A stretch of 64,000 nt of DNA from SAR324 cluster bacterium (GCA_015232315.1 JADFZZ010000020.1:25416-89415), one strand, 5' to 3'. Shown: positions 43,695-53,925, counted from the first letter of the stretch. The notes: a model not told the origin generated them from the letters alone. Numbers and translations are program-made.

Positions 43695-46600
43695 TTCCTT
43701 TCAATATTGCCAAACCGGGCATTGACCTCAATCCAGGGGAAAACATGCCGATCCAGAGGAAAATCATAGATGGCCAGTTCATAGTCCCTTGGCGTTGTCA
43801 CAAATTCCACTTCCTTGACCAGCGGCGACCAGTGATGGGATGACTGCGGGTAGGAGCCCATGTCGCAATTTTCCAGAACCTGAGTGTATTCATTACGGAC
43901 ACGGTTTGAAAAACCACGGGTTGAAACCAGTGTGACCTGTGTGTCATGCAAGGCGCCACCAGTTTGCACGGTGAGCAAATTGCTGAGAAATTCGCACGCT
44001 TCCGGCAGGATTTCCGGAAAGACCACCCCCCGGATGGTGGAGGTGGGAACCAGGCCGAGAAATTGTCCGTCCCGCGCCATTGCCAGACAGACTTCGTGAG
44101 AAACGGATTCGGCACCGCCGATGAGTTGAACAAACATTCTGGAATCCAGAATGAGCTTGAGGATTCTGAAATAGGAATCAGTCACCCATGAGGAATAAAG
44201 CCCCTGATAACGTTTGAAAAACCGTTCGCCCTTGATCATGGCATGACGGATTTTTTCATGTCCGCAGGAACCATGCGCTGAGCCATTGTGCGCGCCAAAC
44301 ATGAGATTCCGGCAACGAAGTCCTTTCAGCAGTTTCTGTTGCTCCGGCGTTCCACCCAGTAGCATGCTTTCGGTTGTCAGACTGTTGGCACAGCCCTGAC
44401 TGTAGCCCAGAAATCCCCACGGCGTCTTTATCTTGCGAATCACCTGTTCAATTTCCTGCGCATTGTGTTCCAGGGTCCTCAAGGTTCCGGTGTTTGCGCG
44501 AATGGTGCGGATTCCCCGCTGGTTCAGGAGACGCTCGTAAACCGGACTCAGCTCTGTGCCTTTTGAACCTTCGGTGATCAGTCCCATACAACTGATGATA
44601 GTGAAATCATATTTGCCCGGAGGAGGATCTATCAGCATGCGAACCAATGGATCCGATTTGAGGTAGCCCTGCTCTTCAGGAAAATAATAGAGCACTTCAA
44701 TGATCGTATCGAGAAGTGCTGATTCATTTTCAAATTCAGTTTTTTTGCTACGGACATGTAGCCAGTTACGAACTTTCTCAATATCCTGCTGATAGTTTCT
44801 CAAAACTGAAAGCACCACCAGTGCTTCATAGTTCCGTTGCCAAAAGTGTTTGAACCAGGGCAGGGTGATCACATACGGTTCCTGTTTCAACAACGACGCA
44901 CAAGTCTTGAAAGCGTGTTCATAGGCCTCCTGAGCTTCACTCTTACCGGCTTCGTGAGTCATCCATTTGAGTCCGATCTGATCGGCATGCTCAATGGTTT
45001 TTCGTGCGGTATCCATTTGCGGCTTGGAGGAAGTTTTGATTTTTAACGGTCCCGGCAGGCTATGCAGGTGAACCTGCAAATGATTTTTACGAGCCAGATA
45101 GGGGGGAGCCTTGGCGAGAATCTGTTCGGCAACATCTGACACAGCTTCATAATAACTGTCACCAGCATGTTTTCCACCTGACATGAAATCCTTGAGCTCA
45201 GGCAACACAATTCCGAGACGTCGGAACAATCTTTGATAATCCGATGGTTCCACAACATGCTGATCATCCTGCTTGATCAGTGACATCAGGGTGCTGGTCA
45301 GAATTTTTGTGCTGTTCTCAGACAATTCAACCAGAATTTCCTGAAAAAATCCCGGAGGATTGCTGAGAATATAATTCACCAGCAAATGCTGATTGAGTTG
45401 AACCACCAGACTTTGCCATGGCCAGGCCAGGCCTGTGCGCAGCAGCACAGCGACCTCTTTAGGCCCTAACAGAGTTGTCCCGCCCAGCATATGTGACAGG
45501 GTATTGGTATAAATTTGTTCTGTTTCTCCCGCGGGAACAGGAATATTGCTTGCTGGTTGAAGCTTGAGAACATCCCGAAGAAAAAAACTGACAACCACAG
45601 GCAGAAACGCATAGCGAACATCACCCACACCTTCCCCGATCAGTCGAATCCGTTTTTTGATGGCCAAAACTTTCTTCATCCGGAAAAGTTCTTCTTCACG
45701 CCAGCCTTCTTTCAGCGCATTGAGAATATAGGAAATCTGCTCCATCGTGAGGTATGGTGCCAGGCTGGCAAGTTTTGCGTGAAAATGTTCAGGCATCTCC
45801 CGTTTTCCGGCAATCACCGCATAGATCTTTCTTGCGCTGGGCAAACCTTTCAGGAACGATTTATACTGATTGTCCAGAACGAGTGGCGGAATCCGGGCCA
45901 GTTCAGGTGGGGGCAACGCCTCTTCAGGTTTAAGAATATCTCCGACCCAGCGTAGAATCCTGTCAACTTCATAGTCATAAGGATGATCAGGATAAACTTC
46001 GCTGATGATGCGCTTCAGCGCGGGACGATCCATTCCCCGGCCATCTGTGACCTGTTTCAGAATGACACGCAATTGCTCAAACCATCGTTCATCATTGCTG
46101 AGAAATTTTGATAAAATCCGGGCCATGTCTTCATTGGGAATCAAATCCTTGGGATCATTGATATCATCCTTTTCCAGAATCCCGCGATATTTCTGATAAT
46201 GCCGATGAAGGGTTCCCAGTCGTTCCGCCCAGGATTCAGAAAAATGTTTGAGAAGTCCCAACACATGATTCACGGCTTTGTCTGAGTTGATCACATCCAC
46301 CAGTTTTGAGCCATCTTTCTGTGGATTGAGCAGGTCATTCAACAGCCTGGCATTGAACACACCGGAATCATCGCCAGTGAGAGTGAAATATCCCAGATCA
46401 TTCACCTGTAATTGGAGGTGTCCCTGTCGTTTACGGGACAAAAACAGATCGGAACGTCCAAGGGGGGAAACCAATACAGGACTTTTTCCATGCATGTTCC
46501 ATTGAATCCCGATGTTCGTTTTACCAAGACCGGAAATGTCCAGATCGCCTTCTGAAACCTCACCTTCAAACGACATTTTTTCAGGCCATTCGATCCGTTT

Positions 46601-48241
46601 TTCACCGAGAACCATCCGACAGTCTGAGGTTTCAAGATGGATCGAGGAGTTTTTAATCAAAAATTTGGGCACCGGAGCCGCTGAATCAAGTTCGGCCTTC
46701 AGTTTCAAAACAAAGTGGGCATCGATCCAGTGTTCCAGCGGATCATCAATCATGAGCTCTGGAATCGACGCAATGAATGTTTTGCCGGTCAATTGAAGCT
46801 CGCCCGATGCTTCCAGTTCCAGATTGAGTTTTTTAGACGTCCATTGGGCGTGGCCTTCAAATTTGCCATGATGGATGGTGTTTTCCCACAAGATCTGGGA
46901 ACTTTCCAACGTGGCCGGACTTGCGGTGTTCATGCTGCCACTGAAAGCGAACTGTCCCTCCGGAGAGGTTGGCTTCCAGTCTGGCGGAATGGTCATGTTT
47001 CCAGACCCCTTGAGTTCCATGCTCGGGAGATACAACGGCAGAATGATTTGCCCGGTGATCGCGGGATGCCTGAGTTGTGCTTCCATACGAAGCGGACTGA
47101 GAGTGAAACCCTGACTGAGTTGCATCTTGAATTCTGGCACAGGCGCGGGCCATTCCCTGGCGAATTCCGGCTTTTCCCATATTTTGGCAATCAAGGCTCC
47201 GGGATGGATTTTTCCAGACATGTCACAGGGTTTGGGAACGTTGCCTCGTGACGAAACATCCGCCCGGGCGTTGAAAGTGAAATAATCGTTCTGGCGTTGC
47301 AGTTTCATTGAACCCTGCAATTCCATCCAGTCCCGACCTTCCACATTGCAGGACAGGATGCTGTTGAGAATGAGTTCCATCCGGGTGGTGATCAACGGAA
47401 GATAGCCTCTCATGGAAAAAGACGCGTTCAAGCCAGCCAGTGTGTCCGAGATTTTCAGGGCCAGATCATGGGTCGGGACGTTTTGTGTCAGCATGTTGGC
47501 CGATGCCAGCGGATTGGAGGACAGCAATTTTTCCAACGAAGCGTGCAGGGTTGGCAAAACAGCAGAAGGCAACAAAAACTTGATGAAGGGAAAGGAGATC
47601 GCGTCAAAATAGCGAATCATTCCGGTAAACTTGAATTGCAAATGATGTTCACGTTTCTTCCAGACATTTTTTGCCTGGATTTCACTCAGTTTGACCGTGG
47701 CCAGATGCTCCGCTTTTTCAGCAAGCATGGTGGCGAGTTGATCCATGTCATCCGTCAAATTTTCTGAATCCGGCACATTCTTGAGAAATTTCCGGATCAT
47801 CGACTTCATGGTCGTTGCCATTACAGGATTCTTCATCCATGGCAGTTGCGCCAGCAGATGCCCGATAAATTCCTGAAGTTGCTTGTCACGGAATACATGG
47901 TTGATCTCTCTGAGGGCCACTACAATATTTTCCAGGCCCAGAGGCGGTGTGATTTTTATGCGAAGATTTGTGATCACGGATTCTCCGGTGGGCTCCGCGG
48001 TGTTGATTTCCACATGTCCATTGAGGGTGCAATTTTCTTCAATTCTGATGATACACGGCATTCCGGTAGATAAGGGCATTTCATAGAGTCCGGGCACAAG
48101 CTCTGCCGTGAAATCCACGATCCCTTTTTCCACCAGTTCCGCTTCATTTTTTTCCAGAACAAGTTCCAGCGATTCCGGCAGTTTGAGGGGTTCAAAGATT
48201 CCCGAGTTTTTGTTCAGATTGATGGTTCGTTGCACTCTCAC
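43691..48241 (-). CDS. Giant 1516-residue protein with C-terminal alpha/beta-hydrolase-like domain
   Basis: The protein lacks a signal peptide. Residues 1-100 and about 260-620 are beta-rich, with alternating patterns (GKFEGHAQWTSKKLNLELEA) that recall AsmA/TamB-like or bridge-type folds. About 630-1200 is helical. From about 1260 the sequence switches to an alpha/beta-hydrolase pattern: TIISCMGLITEGSKGTELSP, then the nucleophile elbow GYSQG (about 1310), and later Asp/His candidates (SHHWSP near 1475). I know of no characterised homologue. Both ends overlap neighbouring genes by 4 bp, so it is coupled to a membrane protein and an MsrQ-like protein. Confidence 0.85.
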   Translation of the reverse strand: MRVQRTINLNKNSGIFEPLKLPESLELVLEKNEAELVEKGIVDFTAELVPGLYEMPLSTGMPCIIRIEENCTLNGHVEINTAEPTGESVITNLRIKITPPLGLENIVVALREINHVFRDKQLQEFIGHLLAQLPWMKNPVMATTMKSMIRKFLKNVPDSENLTDDMDQLATMLAEKAEHLATVKLSEIQAKNVWKKREHHLQFKFTGMIRYFDAISFPFIKFLLPSAVLPTLHASLEKLLSSNPLASANMLTQNVPTHDLALKISDTLAGLNASFSMRGYLPLITTRMELILNSILSCNVEGRDWMELQGSMKLQRQNDYFTFNARADVSSRGNVPKPCDMSGKIHPGALIAKIWEKPEFAREWPAPVPEFKMQLSQGFTLSPLRMEAQLRHPAITGQIILPLYLPSMELKGSGNMTIPPDWKPTSPEGQFAFSGSMNTASPATLESSQILWENTIHHGKFEGHAQWTSKKLNLELEASGELQLTGKTFIASIPELMIDDPLEHWIDAHFVLKLKAELDSAAPVPKFLIKNSSIHLETSDCRMVLGEKRIEWPEKMSFEGEVSEGDLDISGLGKTNIGIQWNMHGKSPVLVSPLGRSDLFLSRKRQGHLQLQVNDLGYFTLTGDDSGVFNARLLNDLLNPQKDGSKLVDVINSDKAVNHVLGLLKHFSESWAERLGTLHRHYQKYRGILEKDDINDPKDLIPNEDMARILSKFLSNDERWFEQLRVILKQVTDGRGMDRPALKRIISEVYPDHPYDYEVDRILRWVGDILKPEEALPPPELARIPPLVLDNQYKSFLKGLPSARKIYAVIAGKREMPEHFHAKLASLAPYLTMEQISYILNALKEGWREEELFRMKKVLAIKKRIRLIGEGVGDVRYAFLPVVVSFFLRDVLKLQPASNIPVPAGETEQIYTNTLSHMLGGTTLLGPKEVAVLLRTGLAWPWQSLVVQLNQHLLVNYILSNPPGFFQEILVELSENSTKILTSTLMSLIKQDDQHVVEPSDYQRLFRRLGIVLPELKDFMSGGKHAGDSYYEAVSDVAEQILAKAPPYLARKNHLQVHLHSLPGPLKIKTSSKPQMDTARKTIEHADQIGLKWMTHEAGKSEAQEAYEHAFKTCASLLKQEPYVITLPWFKHFWQRNYEALVVLSVLRNYQQDIEKVRNWLHVRSKKTEFENESALLDTIIEVLYYFPEEQGYLKSDPLVRMLIDPPPGKYDFTIISCMGLITEGSKGTELSPVYERLLNQRGIRTIRANTGTLRTLEHNAQEIEQVIRKIKTPWGFLGYSQGCANSLTTESMLLGGTPEQQKLLKGLRCRNLMFGAHNGSAHGSCGHEKIRHAMIKGERFFKRYQGLYSSWVTDSYFRILKLILDSRMFVQLIGGAESVSHEVCLAMARDGQFLGLVPTSTIRGVVFPEILPEACEFLSNLLTVQTGGALHDTQVTLVSTRGFSNRVRNEYTQVLENCDMGSYPQSSHHWSPLVKEVEFVTTPRDYELAIYDFPLDRHVFPWIEVNARFGNIERK

Positions 48242-49122
48242 AGATCCTCCTTGTAATATTGTTGATACTCCTCATATACATGCGGAAAAGAACGATAGAT
48301 TTCCAGAAAAAATTTAAAGGAAGCCATTTTTAACCAGGAATAAATCGGAGTAGCCGATAAACTCGCAAGAAACAGTCTGAGCCAGAAATTTTCAACCAGT
48401 AGCAGTACGAGCAACGGAATCAACGCTACAAAAATCAATTCAACCACCACCCGGATCAGAAAAAACACCCAGGATTTCCAGAAAACCTGCCAGTTGAGAA
48501 ATAATTGAAAAAACAGATGCAGTTTCTCCGGAAAACTGCCTCTGGAAATAACCGCAAGTTTCGATGAAAAGGAGAAACCGGCCATTAACAGCGGTATTGC
48601 CAAAAACAGAAATCCTCCTAAAAACAACAACCAATAGGGGGAACCGGAGTGATTCCATCCCAACCAGCTCACACCAAACCCTAGAAGTGACCACAACACA
48701 ACCACGCCACAGATGGCGCTCACCGCAATGGCATCCCAGGCCATCTGTTGCCAGCGCAGATAAGTCAGTGAACCCAGCAATCCGAATTTTTCACGTTCAT
48801 GGCGATGCATCCTGCGCATGTCACTCGAAGGCCACATCGAGATAATTTGTTTGAGAAAAAAAAGGCCTAAGCCAACCGCCAGTGTTCGGGAATCTGTCAG
48901 CAGATTGAAGATCGCTCCCGGAAGTTCATCAAACACATACGGAGCCGCATTGATTCCAAGCGCCTTGAAATCTGGAAGATTCAGCGAGGAACGATCAATT
49001 TTGACATAAATCTTCAGGACGCGATCAGCAATGATGAGCAAAAAAACAAGCAGAAAGAACGATTTGTATTTGAACAAGTCCTTGACGGAATTGAATAGAA
49101 GAAGGTTAAACCATTGCCGCAT
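48238..49122 (-). CDS. Polytopic membrane protein of unknown function
   Basis: The 294-residue protein has about five to six hydrophobic segments (near 20-35, 75-95, 125-150, 155-180, 215-245 and 245-265). A central loop carries basic and acidic residues (MWPSSDMRRMHRHEREKFG). The pattern LGLFFLKQI plus long amphipathic loops resembles poorly characterised DUF4013-like membrane proteins, but I cannot name a family. Its stop overlaps the giant gene's ATG by 4 bp, so the two are surely co-expressed and probably interact. Confidence 0.8.
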   Translation of the reverse strand: MRQWFNLLLFNSVKDLFKYKSFFLLVFLLIIADRVLKIYVKIDRSSLNLPDFKALGINAAPYVFDELPGAIFNLLTDSRTLAVGLGLFFLKQIISMWPSSDMRRMHRHEREKFGLLGSLTYLRWQQMAWDAIAVSAICGVVVLWSLLGFGVSWLGWNHSGSPYWLLFLGGFLFLAIPLLMAGFSFSSKLAVISRGSFPEKLHLFFQLFLNWQVFWKSWVFFLIRVVVELIFVALIPLLVLLLVENFWLRLFLASLSATPIYSWLKMASFKFFLEIYRSFPHVYEEYQQYYKEDL

Positions 49123-49388
49123 CAGGCGATCTCCCAGTGTTGAGGAATTAATGTTCAGGCGCGAATATTCCGCGAAATGACAAAAGTTGTACTCTTGATC
49201 ATCGGGGCCGGGTCAGACACGGATCGTTCGTCTGTACTACCGATGATATGGATCTATGACATTCAAAATCGTCCAGAGCAAGACACATCAGGGGATAATT
49301 TATCGGATCTCCACGGATTTCTTGTTGGAAAGCGTAAGTACCCCATCAAAAGTTTTTTAACAATAATTTGGTTCCTGACGTCTCTTCC

Positions 49389-49535
49389 AAGTCTGTTAAG
49401 TTAAGCCCTGTGAAGTCACTGGCACCAATTCCCCCTTGGTTTAAGGGGGTTAGGGGGATGTTATTCTGATCGCTAAATCCCCCATGCCCCCTTTGAAAAG
49501 GGGGATTTTATCGCAGGTAATTTCTTAACAGACTT
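49389..49535 (+). repeat. MITE-like element, family A copy A3
   Basis: The ends AAGTCTGTTAAGTTAAG and CTTAACAGACTT are inverse complements except for a lost TTAAC unit on the right. The interior matches the element at 39581-39718 almost base for base (CCCCCTTGGTTTAAGGGGG, then TAGGGGGATGTTATTCTGA). It shows that the terminal repeat extends to AAGTCTGTTAAG. Confidence 0.85.
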
Positions 49536-49536
49536 G

Positions 49537-49582
49537 CACCAGAGGTAGGGAACCAGAAAAAAGGGTTAAAGATTTATGGTCG
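49537..49582 (+). repeat. Family D short repeat, copy D2
   Basis: CACCAGAGGTAGGGAACCAG then a run of A, GGTTAAAGATTTATGG. It has two differences from 16172-16217 and begins 2 bp after the end of the family A element. Confidence 0.7.
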
Positions 49583-49704
49583 TGAACGGGAGGCTTTGCA
49601 AAATAATCATGGACATTGTGCTGATGGATTCGTTATGAATCTTTTATACCGCAAACATGAATCCAAATAAAAATTCAATCCTGCTGTCATTTTAAAGGGC
49701 GCCT

Positions 49705-52551
49705 ATGAAAATCCTGAATCTGTTCATACTTTGTCTGCTGATTGTTACACCAGCCAGTTCTCTTTATGCGGATATCGATCCTCGTGAAGGCTGTGACTCC
49801 TGTCTGTTCAAAATCAATTCTCTGGAACAACCGTATGATCTTACAGGAAAATGGCTGTTTTCACGCAAGGATCGTGAGCAAAACAAGGCTGTGACTCTGG
49901 ACACCTCTGACTGGGAATTGATCAATGCTCCCGGCCCCTGGATGTGGGTTGAATTGGGAAAAACGTTCACGGTGGGGTGGTACCGCGGCGTGTTTGAATT
50001 TTCCCCTGAAATGATGGGACAGAAAGTGGTTGTGTTCATGGACACCTATCTGAGCCGTACTCAAATTTATCTGGATGGCAACATGATCTTCCAACGTCCG
50101 GATCTGGATCATTTTCAGTCGTATTATCCCATTCAATCCATTCCCGCTGTATTTACGATCACGAAAACAAGGCATGTTTTTACCTTCAGGGTTCAAACCT
50201 ACATGATGACCGGCACCTATCAACTCCCGTTGAAAATTCAGAAATTTGATGCCGGGGCCTATCGTGCGTTGGGGTCCAGTCAACTCTGGGGCGGGGGCGG
50301 ACAGATCCGTTTGGTGTCTGCTTATTTTTGTTTGGCGTTTGGTCTGTTTTTTCTGCTGGTTTATTTCAAAACCAGAGAATTGCTCTACCTGCTGGCATCT
50401 CTGCTCGCCATGATAACTTTTCCATTCTTTGGATTTCCCGGGGAGAGCTTTATAAGAAGCTGGGGCCCCGAAGTGACTTATATCTTACACTACATGGGGC
50501 TGTATGTAGCCTACTTTATCTACCTGTTTATTCAGTATTTCACTGGCTGGCGTCCCGTGTTGAACAAATATCTGGGCATAAGCAGTCTTGTAAGCGCAGT
50601 CTTTTTTCCAGTTGTAGCCTTTGTGTACAGGGATGTCACCTTGATGCTCATAGTTCGCTATGTATGTGTTACGCTAGCCTTTACGATGGTGATATTTGCT
50701 TATTATGACCTTTGTCGAGCTTACTGGAAAAACAGAAGTGATCGGGACCTCCGCACTATTTTTGTGGGACTGTCCGTTCTCATTGTTACAGCCAGCAACG
50801 ATGCGGGAATTGATTTTGGACTGTTCAGTTCTTATGGAATGTTATCAATCGGGTTTATATTTTTGATTTCCAGTCTCCTGTGGGTCGCGAGCATTCATTT
50901 TGCCGATACTTTCCAGGAAAACAAACGTCTGGTCCATGATCTGACCAATATCAATGAAAATCTTGAAGGCATTGTCGCTGACAGAACCAAAGCTCTGAGA
51001 GAGAAAACCAATGATATCCAGAGCATTTTGCAAAACATGCCTGAAGGCATATTAACGGTAACTTACGGGAACAAGATTCATCATGAATACTCGGCCTATC
51101 TGGAAAAAATTCTTGAGACCAAGGACATTGCGGAAAAGGATGTGATGGAAGTGGTGTTCCGGAATTCTTCCCTGGGCGCTGACTCTTTTGCCAGTGTGGA
51201 TACGGTACTCGGCGCGTGTCTGGGCGAAGACAGCATGAACTTTCTCATGAATCAGCATTTGATGATCAGTGAACTGGAAAAGCATTTTCCGGATGGAAAG
51301 AAAAAACACCTCGAACTTTCCTGGGCTTCCATCTGTGACGATGACGACATGATTGACAAAATCATGCTCAGTATCCGGGATGTCACTGAACTTAAAAAAT
51401 TGCAGAAAGAGGCCGACAGCCAGAAGAGAGAACTGGAAATGATTGGTCAGATTCTGTCCATTGATCAGGAAAAGTTTTTTGAATTCATTGCCAGTGCCGA
51501 AAATTTTCTCGATGCCAATGAAAAATTGATTCTGGAAACCAGAGAAAAAAATCATGAAATTCTGGAAACACTGTTTCGCAATATGCATACGATCAAGGGA
51601 AATGCCCGCACTTATGGACTGCTTCATATGACCAATCAGGTCCATGAAGCCGAACATGAATATGATGAGTTGCGCAAACATGAAGAAAAAATCTGGAATC
51701 CGGAGCAACTGATCGAACAGCTTCAGACCGCTCGTAAACTTTTATTGGAATACAAGGAACTCAATGAAAAGAAACTGGGACGCAAAGGACCGGGACGACG
51801 TGGTGATGGCGGGGACATGCTGACTGTTCCAAAATCCAAGATAGAAGAAGTGCTGTCCATCATTCATCAGTTGGATGTAAAAGCTGTGGATCGGGTACAG
51901 CATTCTCTGCACACCATTGAAAATACCCTGAAACGGTTTGGGACCCAGAAACTTGAAATTCTCCTTTCAGGCATTCTCAATTCACTGCCGTCACTTGCCA
52001 AAGAACTGGCAAAGGAGCAACCTGAAATTGTGATTCAGGACAAGGGCATTCTGATTAAAAAACAGGCTTTCGGGCTGATCCGTAATGCCTTCATGCATAT
52101 TTTCAGGAATTCTCTGGATCATGGACTTGAAAAACCCGCGGATCGAACAGCCAGGGGGAAAACACCACAGGGCACGATTACCCTCACGCTGGAGTTGCAA
52201 CAGGACCGTGTTCTGTTCCGATATAAGGATGATGGTCGGGGGCTTGCGGTTTCCCGCATCCGGCAAAAAGCGCTTGAGAATAAACTCATTGCGCCAAATG
52301 AAGTCATGAGTGCGCAGGAGGTGGCTCAACTGGTGTTCCGCTCAGGTTTTTCGACGGCAGAAAAAGTGACAGAAGTTTCAGGCAGAGGCGTTGGAATGGA
52401 TGCGGTTAAAAAGTTTTTTCAGCAGGAAGGTGGCGATGTCATGATCCAGTTGCAACAGCATTCTGAAGCAGATGATTTCATCCCCTGCGAATTTCTTCTC
52501 TGGTTGCCTGAAGGTCATGTGCTTGTAACTGAAGATTCACAAAACAGTTAG
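49705..52551 (+). CDS. 7TMR-DISM receptor with PAS-like, HPt and CheA-like ATPase domains
   Basis: This 948-residue protein has a signal peptide at 1-23. About 35-190 is an extracellular galactose-binding-like domain (VGWYRGVFEF, RTQIYLDGNMIF). About 205-400 has seven membrane helices. A coiled linker and PAS-like region (about 445-580) precede an HPt domain with the phospho-acceptor H628 in MHTIKGNARTYG. The ATPase is of CheA type (about 770-945): HIFRNSLDHGLE, DDGRGLAVSRIR, SGFSTAEKVTEVSGRGVGMD. No CheW-like (P5) or dimerisation P3 domain is obvious. It should phosphorylate an unknown receiver. Confidence 0.9.
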   Translation: MKILNLFILCLLIVTPASSLYADIDPREGCDSCLFKINSLEQPYDLTGKWLFSRKDREQNKAVTLDTSDWELINAPGPWMWVELGKTFTVGWYRGVFEFSPEMMGQKVVVFMDTYLSRTQIYLDGNMIFQRPDLDHFQSYYPIQSIPAVFTITKTRHVFTFRVQTYMMTGTYQLPLKIQKFDAGAYRALGSSQLWGGGGQIRLVSAYFCLAFGLFFLLVYFKTRELLYLLASLLAMITFPFFGFPGESFIRSWGPEVTYILHYMGLYVAYFIYLFIQYFTGWRPVLNKYLGISSLVSAVFFPVVAFVYRDVTLMLIVRYVCVTLAFTMVIFAYYDLCRAYWKNRSDRDLRTIFVGLSVLIVTASNDAGIDFGLFSSYGMLSIGFIFLISSLLWVASIHFADTFQENKRLVHDLTNINENLEGIVADRTKALREKTNDIQSILQNMPEGILTVTYGNKIHHEYSAYLEKILETKDIAEKDVMEVVFRNSSLGADSFASVDTVLGACLGEDSMNFLMNQHLMISELEKHFPDGKKKHLELSWASICDDDDMIDKIMLSIRDVTELKKLQKEADSQKRELEMIGQILSIDQEKFFEFIASAENFLDANEKLILETREKNHEILETLFRNMHTIKGNARTYGLLHMTNQVHEAEHEYDELRKHEEKIWNPEQLIEQLQTARKLLLEYKELNEKKLGRKGPGRRGDGGDMLTVPKSKIEEVLSIIHQLDVKAVDRVQHSLHTIENTLKRFGTQKLEILLSGILNSLPSLAKELAKEQPEIVIQDKGILIKKQAFGLIRNAFMHIFRNSLDHGLEKPADRTARGKTPQGTITLTLELQQDRVLFRYKDDGRGLAVSRIRQKALENKLIAPNEVMSAQEVAQLVFRSGFSTAEKVTEVSGRGVGMDAVKKFFQQEGGDVMIQLQQHSEADDFIPCEFLLWLPEGHVLVTEDSQNS

Positions 52552-52582
52552 GAACACTCAAAAAATAGCATAGGAAACTTTC

Positions 52583-52723
52583 TGGTTACGAACGTTCCGT
52601 TCGTATCCGTTCCATGACCCACCGCCGGTGGGTCAGACGCAGAGCTTCGCCTGGTGGATAACGTGCCCTACGTCCCGTGGGGCACGAGCAAACTTTTACA
52701 ACTTATTCTTTTGCCATTCCTTA
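52583..52723 (-). repeat. Family B repeat, inverted copy B3
   Basis: Read on the minus strand it runs from AAAAGAATAAGTTGTAAAAG through TTTGCTCGTGCCCCACGGG and ACCCACCGGCGGTGGGTCATGG to a GAACGTTCGTAACC-type end, matching copies B2 and B4. It fills most of the 384-bp gap before the MoxR gene. A TTGACA at about 52805 might be a -35 box, but no good -10 follows. Confidence 0.8.
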
Positions 52724-52935
52724 GGAACTTTTCAGTTGTTTAACGGAACCACTGCCCTGATGTTCCAGTATAAATATTCCCGTTCAAACAAGATAGAAAA
52801 GCATTTGACATTTACCACTTCATTCATTAGGAAGGCCCTTTGGTCGTTCCTGATCAGGAACCGCCATCAGTGTTTCAAGTGAGCGGGAAATCACAGGGGG
52901 GCCTGCGAAACGCAAACGAAAAACATTGAGGAATC

Positions 52936-53925
52936 ATGACATTGGATGTGAAACAAATAGGAGAAAAAGTCGCTGAAAAAAGTGCGTTGCTTGGCCGGGT
53001 TCGCTCGGAAATCGGTCAGGTGATTGTAGGACAGGAATATCTGGTGGACCGGTTACTGCTGGTCATGTTGTGCAACCAGCATGTTCTCATTGAAGGGGTG
53101 CCTGGATTGGCAAAAACCCTTTCTGTCACAACCCTTGCCAAAGCAGTTCAGGCCAGTTTCCACCGAATACAATTCACGCCGGATCTCCTGCCGGCAGATG
53201 TTCTGGGAACCCAGATTTACAATCCGAAATCCGGAGATTTCCATATCCGTAAAGGTCCGGTCTTCGCCAATATTCTGCTGGCGGATGAAATCAATCGCGC
53301 ACCCGCCAAAGTCCAGAGCGCCCTTCTCGAAGCCATGCAGGAACGGCAGGTAACGATTGGCGATGAAACCTTCTTTCTGCCTGATCCCTTCATGGTACTC
53401 GCTACCCAGAATCCGGTGGAGCAGGAAGGAACCTACCCCTTGCCGGAAGCTCAGGTGGACCGTTTCATGATGAAGCTCAAAGTGACCTATCCTTCCAAAT
53501 CTGAAGAAAAACAGATCTTGAAACGCATGGCACGCACGGCGCCGAAAACAGCGATTCAACCCGTGATCACCCCGGAGGAAATCAAGCATCTGAGAGAATT
53601 GGCTGACGAAATTTACATGGATGACCAGATTGAGGAATACATTGTCAACATTGTGGATGCCACCCGCAATCCCGACAAATACCAACTGCATATCCGGGAT
53701 CTGATCCGTTATGGCGCATCGCCGAGAGCAACTTTGTTTCTTGCCATGGCATCGAGAGCACATGCTTTGGTCCAGGGACGGGGCTATGTGACGCCTCAGG
53801 ATGTGAAAGCGATTGGCATGGATGTTCTGCGACATCGTGTGATGATCAGCTATGAAGCGGAAGCTGAACAGAAAACCTCTGAAGACATCGTCAAACAGAT
53901 TTTTGACGCAGTGGAAGTTCCATGA
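52936..53925 (+). CDS. MoxR-family AAA+ ATPase
   Basis: The 329-residue protein is a MoxR/RavA-type AAA+ ATPase. It has Walker A GVPGLAKT (about 52), Walker B ILLADEINRAPAK (about 115), sensor I LATQNPVEQEGTYPLPEAQ (about 155) and the C-terminal lid with YGASPRATLFL. MoxR proteins act as chaperone-like ATPases together with VWA proteins. It heads the Bat operon and overlaps the DUF58 gene by 4 bp (ATGA). Its position and motifs match the MoxR gene that precedes batABCDE-type genes in many bacteria. Confidence 0.96.
   Translation: MTLDVKQIGEKVAEKSALLGRVRSEIGQVIVGQEYLVDRLLLVMLCNQHVLIEGVPGLAKTLSVTTLAKAVQASFHRIQFTPDLLPADVLGTQIYNPKSGDFHIRKGPVFANILLADEINRAPAKVQSALLEAMQERQVTIGDETFFLPDPFMVLATQNPVEQEGTYPLPEAQVDRFMMKLKVTYPSKSEEKQILKRMARTAPKTAIQPVITPEEIKHLRELADEIYMDDQIEEYIVNIVDATRNPDKYQLHIRDLIRYGASPRATLFLAMASRAHALVQGRGYVTPQDVKAIGMDVLRHRVMISYEAEAEQKTSEDIVKQIFDAVEVP

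Larger units (their letters stand above)
49123..49704. other. Repeat-containing 582-bp gap
   Basis: The gap contains a family A MITE-like copy (49389-49535) and a family D short repeat (49537-49582). A short open frame at 49177-49404 has no ribosome site and runs into the repeat; I do not accept it as a gene. The promoter for the DISM receptor should lie in the last 120 bp, where AAAGGGCGCCT is the likely ribosome site. Confidence 0.6.

Noticed and set aside
49177..49404. 75-residue ORF in the gap before the DISM receptor
   Set aside because: No ribosome site, no recognisable fold, and its end lies in the family A repeat.
7124..49535. CRISPR array from spaced repeats
   Set aside because: Repeats are dispersed over tens of kilobases with no regular spacers and no cas genes.
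52628..52882. 84-residue ORF before MoxR
   Set aside because: It consists largely of the inverted family B repeat.
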